This document shows, in pieces, positions 61,613-64,000 of a stretch of DNA of 64,000 nt. The stretch is from Nigrospora sphaerica (taxonomy: Eukaryota; Ascomycota; Sordariomycetes; Amphisphaeriales; Apiosporaceae), in assembly GCA_018287875.1 (NCBI GenBank), contig JAGVVL010000001.1, forward strand, positions 4,154,001 to 4,218,000, read 5' to 3'. Below the pieces are notes generated by a model. It made no database searches and had not been told where the DNA came from. It saw nothing but the letters and a program-made list of their open reading frames with translations. The translations under genes were made by a program, and so were the position numbers. Position 1 is the first letter of the stretch. Each line of letters begins with the position of its first letter.

Positions 61613-63602
61613 GCGACGGCGACGATGGATGGATGGCCATAGCGGTACTCCGTGCATTGCGTTTGTCGGGCGGCAGATCGCCACCGGTTGGCAGATTGTC
61701 AGACTGCCAGATTGCCAGGAAATGGGCGCCGAAAGCTGACGGTCCGTCACGAAGACCCTAGGAACTTGAGCCAACCGCTTACTTTGGACTAACCGGTAGC
61801 TCGCGTTCCTTCTGCGTCAAATAAGGAAGGTAAGTGCACATCGATACCTCCATGGACTGGATACGGCCGGTGGACGCGGATCCATGTGTACGTGGACGTG
61901 GTTCGCGGCAAGAAGGCCGACGATGGGCGGCTCGCACCTTGGGAGACTTGGAGCAGCTGACAGGCAATGCTCCTTTGCGGGGAGCCTGGTTACGGGCAGA
62001 CCTGGAAAACCGTTACTTATAGTACACGGTAATAGTAGTAGGACGGGGGCCGGTAAGTGCCTTAAGCGTACTCGCAGCGGCCACACCATTGTGCACTGGA
62101 TTTCGAGCTGTGTGACCTTGCCCCCACCCCCATCGGAACGGGATTCGTTTCGGTCCCTCCCACCCTGTCTCACGCGCTCTGAAGGGAGTACCTGCAGCCC
62201 TTGGGCTAACCTTGACACCGAGTATCTACCAACGCGTCTGGTGTCGACGGGCGAATTACAATGGGCCAAGTAGGCTGGATAGATAAAGCAAATCGAATGT
62301 GGAAAGGAGAGGGAAGCTGGGGAGACGGGGGCTAGAAGCGATGGAGTACCGGGCGATTCCATATTGGTGTGGAGGCATCGTCGTGATCGCTTCTCGACCA
62401 GTCAAAAAGCCTTCGTCCCCCAACGTTTCTTGTAATGATGGCAGTGGAACCATTTCGTCAGGCGCGCAAGCCGTTGGCAGAAAGGACCATATACCCGTCA
62501 GATGATACCTACATAGGTAGATAGTATCTACCTGCCCAGCTCCGCCGCCATCGACTCACATGCTCGCCCGCTAGATCCCACAGCCACGGAGTGCCTTCGG
62601 CATCGAGCGATTGTCCGCACGGCCGGCGGCCCAAGTTGACGTTCTCGGTGCCGGACCAAGTCAATCGCCAGTCCATCTGGCTGGCCCGTTTCCATCTTCG
62701 CTTTTCCCGCGCTGCTGACGTGATGTTACGGGCACTCCGTAGCGGCCGGCTCACACAAACCATTCAGGATAACACGCTACTGTGAACGCGTTGCAGCTTC
62801 TTACCCACTCCATGGAGCCCTGTATGGAAACTGGCAGCCCCTGGTGGGAAAGAAGAGTGGGTCGACCGATGTCCAATGGCTGGGGGGCAGGACCCCACAG
62901 AAGTGGAGGGGCGGCGGGACCACTCACTTTTGCAGGAAAACCTCTTGAATCCTGAATATCGGCCTCTACCTAACGACCAAAGGAGCTAGGTAAGTATCTG
63001 TCAGGTTGCCCCAGACCCGGCGACACGAGTCCCTTGGCTGAATCGGATCCAAGATGGCAGCCCGCAATCGCCCATTTATTCATACCGTCTACGAAATGGT
63101 TGCAGCGGCCACTGGCACCGGCTACTTCTTCATTCTTCATCTTCTTCATCTTCTTCTGGACGCCGCCATCACCTGTGGACAAGGGCGAGCAGGTACAAAC
63201 ACCCCTAGTACTTCGGGGGGGCTGAACGGGGAGAGACGCGGTAGACAGGCAGGCAGGCTCTTTCGAGGACCCTATCAGATCCATCACTGAGTAGCAGCCC
63301 GTGTATGGCCATCCTATCGGGCATTGCGACTCAGATGCCTGACATGTGGACTATGGCACTGCGTCGTCAAGAATAAAGTGCATGAGTGGAGTAGGTCGAC
63401 CTAGGTAGGTTCTCTGGTGGTTTCGCTCGCGATGCGCGCAAGCACAAGCCCTTGTTACAATCAAGTGACAAGGTAGGCATGATGGGAAGAGAGATAGATG
63501 TGCGATCAATACCTCCTCCTGGTGTTGGGCGGAACCTGTGGCTACCTTGGTAGGTACTGTGTAAAAGCGAGTCCTTGAGCTTCCATAATCTTGGGTGGAT
63601 CC

Positions 63603-63620
63603 AGAGAGAGAGAGAGAGAG
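63603..63620 (+). repeat. AG dinucleotide run
   Basis: Nine AG units in non-coding DNA. Confidence 0.8.
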
Positions 63621-63853
63621 GTAGCGCGAGGGGCAGTCCAGAATCACCAGAGACAGAGCAGTGAGAAAACGGCCCCCTTGAAGAGGGAAATGATGCGTTT
63701 TGACCGTCGACAGGAGACAGAGGCGTATCAGACAACAAATAGAAGTCAAGATAATGAGCAATCGAAGGGTGGTGATGGGCTGGTACGGCTGGCATGGATG
63801 GGTGCAGGTGCAGATGCAGGTGTAGGTTGCAGCAGGGACAGGTGACATCAACC

Positions 63854-63866
63854 GGGGGGGGGGGGG
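63854..63866 (+). repeat. Poly-G run (13)
   Basis: Uninterrupted G homopolymer near the right edge. Confidence 0.85.
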
Positions 63867-64000
63867 CTAGCTGGCAGCCCTGGGCAGCCCTGACACCCAG
63901 CCATGGAACCGGGCCCGCCGCCGCGGCCTCGGCCCCCAGCCCCAGTCAGTCCCATCAGAGAGATCTGGAGGTTGTCAGAGACATCGACGGGCTGGCGAGG

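Larger units (their letters stand above)
61613..64000. other. Right-end region without a recognised gene
   Basis: About 2.4 kb with TACCTA/TAGGTA repeats (62506-62535, 63395-63410), a TTCTTCATC repeat (63122-63160), an AG run (63603-63620) and a G13 run (63854-63866). A GC-rich island at 62560-62720 has a coding-like minus-strand frame of about 55 codons, too short and isolated to call. Confidence 0.35.

Noticed and set aside
62509..62763. Short coding-like minus-strand frame at the right end
   Set aside because: Only about 55 convincing codons, no partner exon, and its 3' end runs into TACCTA repeats typical of intergenic DNA.

Overview
The window is chromosomal DNA from a filamentous ascomycete, most likely a member of the Sordariomycetes. 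Genes are split by short introns (about 45-120 nt) with GTAAGT/GTACGT-type donors, CTGAC/CTAAC-like branch sites and CAG/TAG acceptors. Coding sequence is GC-rich with strong third-position GC, and the gene set is typical of moulds: NADPH oxidase, NADP-mannitol-dehydrogenase-type SDR, EAF6, dipeptidyl-peptidase 5, carboxylesterase B. No prokaryotic operons, mobile-element ORFs, CRISPR arrays or convincing rRNA/tRNA genes were seen. I assembled gene models by hand from frame, splice-site and motif continuity. For every gene except the two open-ended hypotheticals and one stretch of the helicase, the summed exons are a multiple of three and junction phases agree.

Layout, left to right. 1-1948 (-): edge-truncated hypothetical gene with apparent frame breaks. 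2781-4197 (+): glutaryl-CoA dehydrogenase. 6439-7562 (+): UBC4/UBE2D-type E2 with a GC-AG intron. 12194-14032 (+): NoxA-type NADPH oxidase behind a 4.6 kb upstream region. 14934-15269 (-): small Met-rich secreted, probably GPI-anchored protein, tail to tail with the oxidase. 18757-19557 (+): SDR. 20494-21542 (+): stand-alone thioesterase. 21924-22149 (-): gene remnant. 23014-23884 (-): FAHD1-like acylpyruvase. 25963-26639 (+): small coiled-coil protein. 28178-29889 (+): PWI/SR splicing factor. 30694-31430 (+): EAF6. 32402-35529 (+): nine-exon dipeptidyl peptidase. 35862-38160 (-): CCCH/DUF1771/SMR protein. 40613-42526 (-): F-box/JmjC protein. 44019-45625 (+): eIF4A. 46628-47681 (+): unknown coiled-coil protein ending at a K/E repeat. 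48785-49960 (+): TVP38/VTT membrane protein. 50375-52090 (-): coiled-coil protein with three Cys-Pro motifs. 52918-54514 (+): proline iminopeptidase-like hydrolase. 54629-56664 (-): seven-exon carboxylesterase B. 57075-60665 (-): Hel308/HELQ-like helicase. 61244-61612 (-): weak open frame. The right end is non-coding as far as I can see.

Most genes are housekeeping: lysine/tryptophan catabolism, ubiquitination, splicing, chromatin, translation, peptide turnover, DNA repair. They do not form a biosynthetic cluster. The two most unusual signals are a 2-nt micro-exon needed to restore the conserved FHHAG helicase motif (59066-59067), and heme-regulatory-like Cys-Pro motifs in an otherwise uncharacterised coiled-coil protein (50375-52090). 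Intergenic DNA is rich in homopolymer C/G runs and in dispersed TACCTA/TAGGTA motifs.
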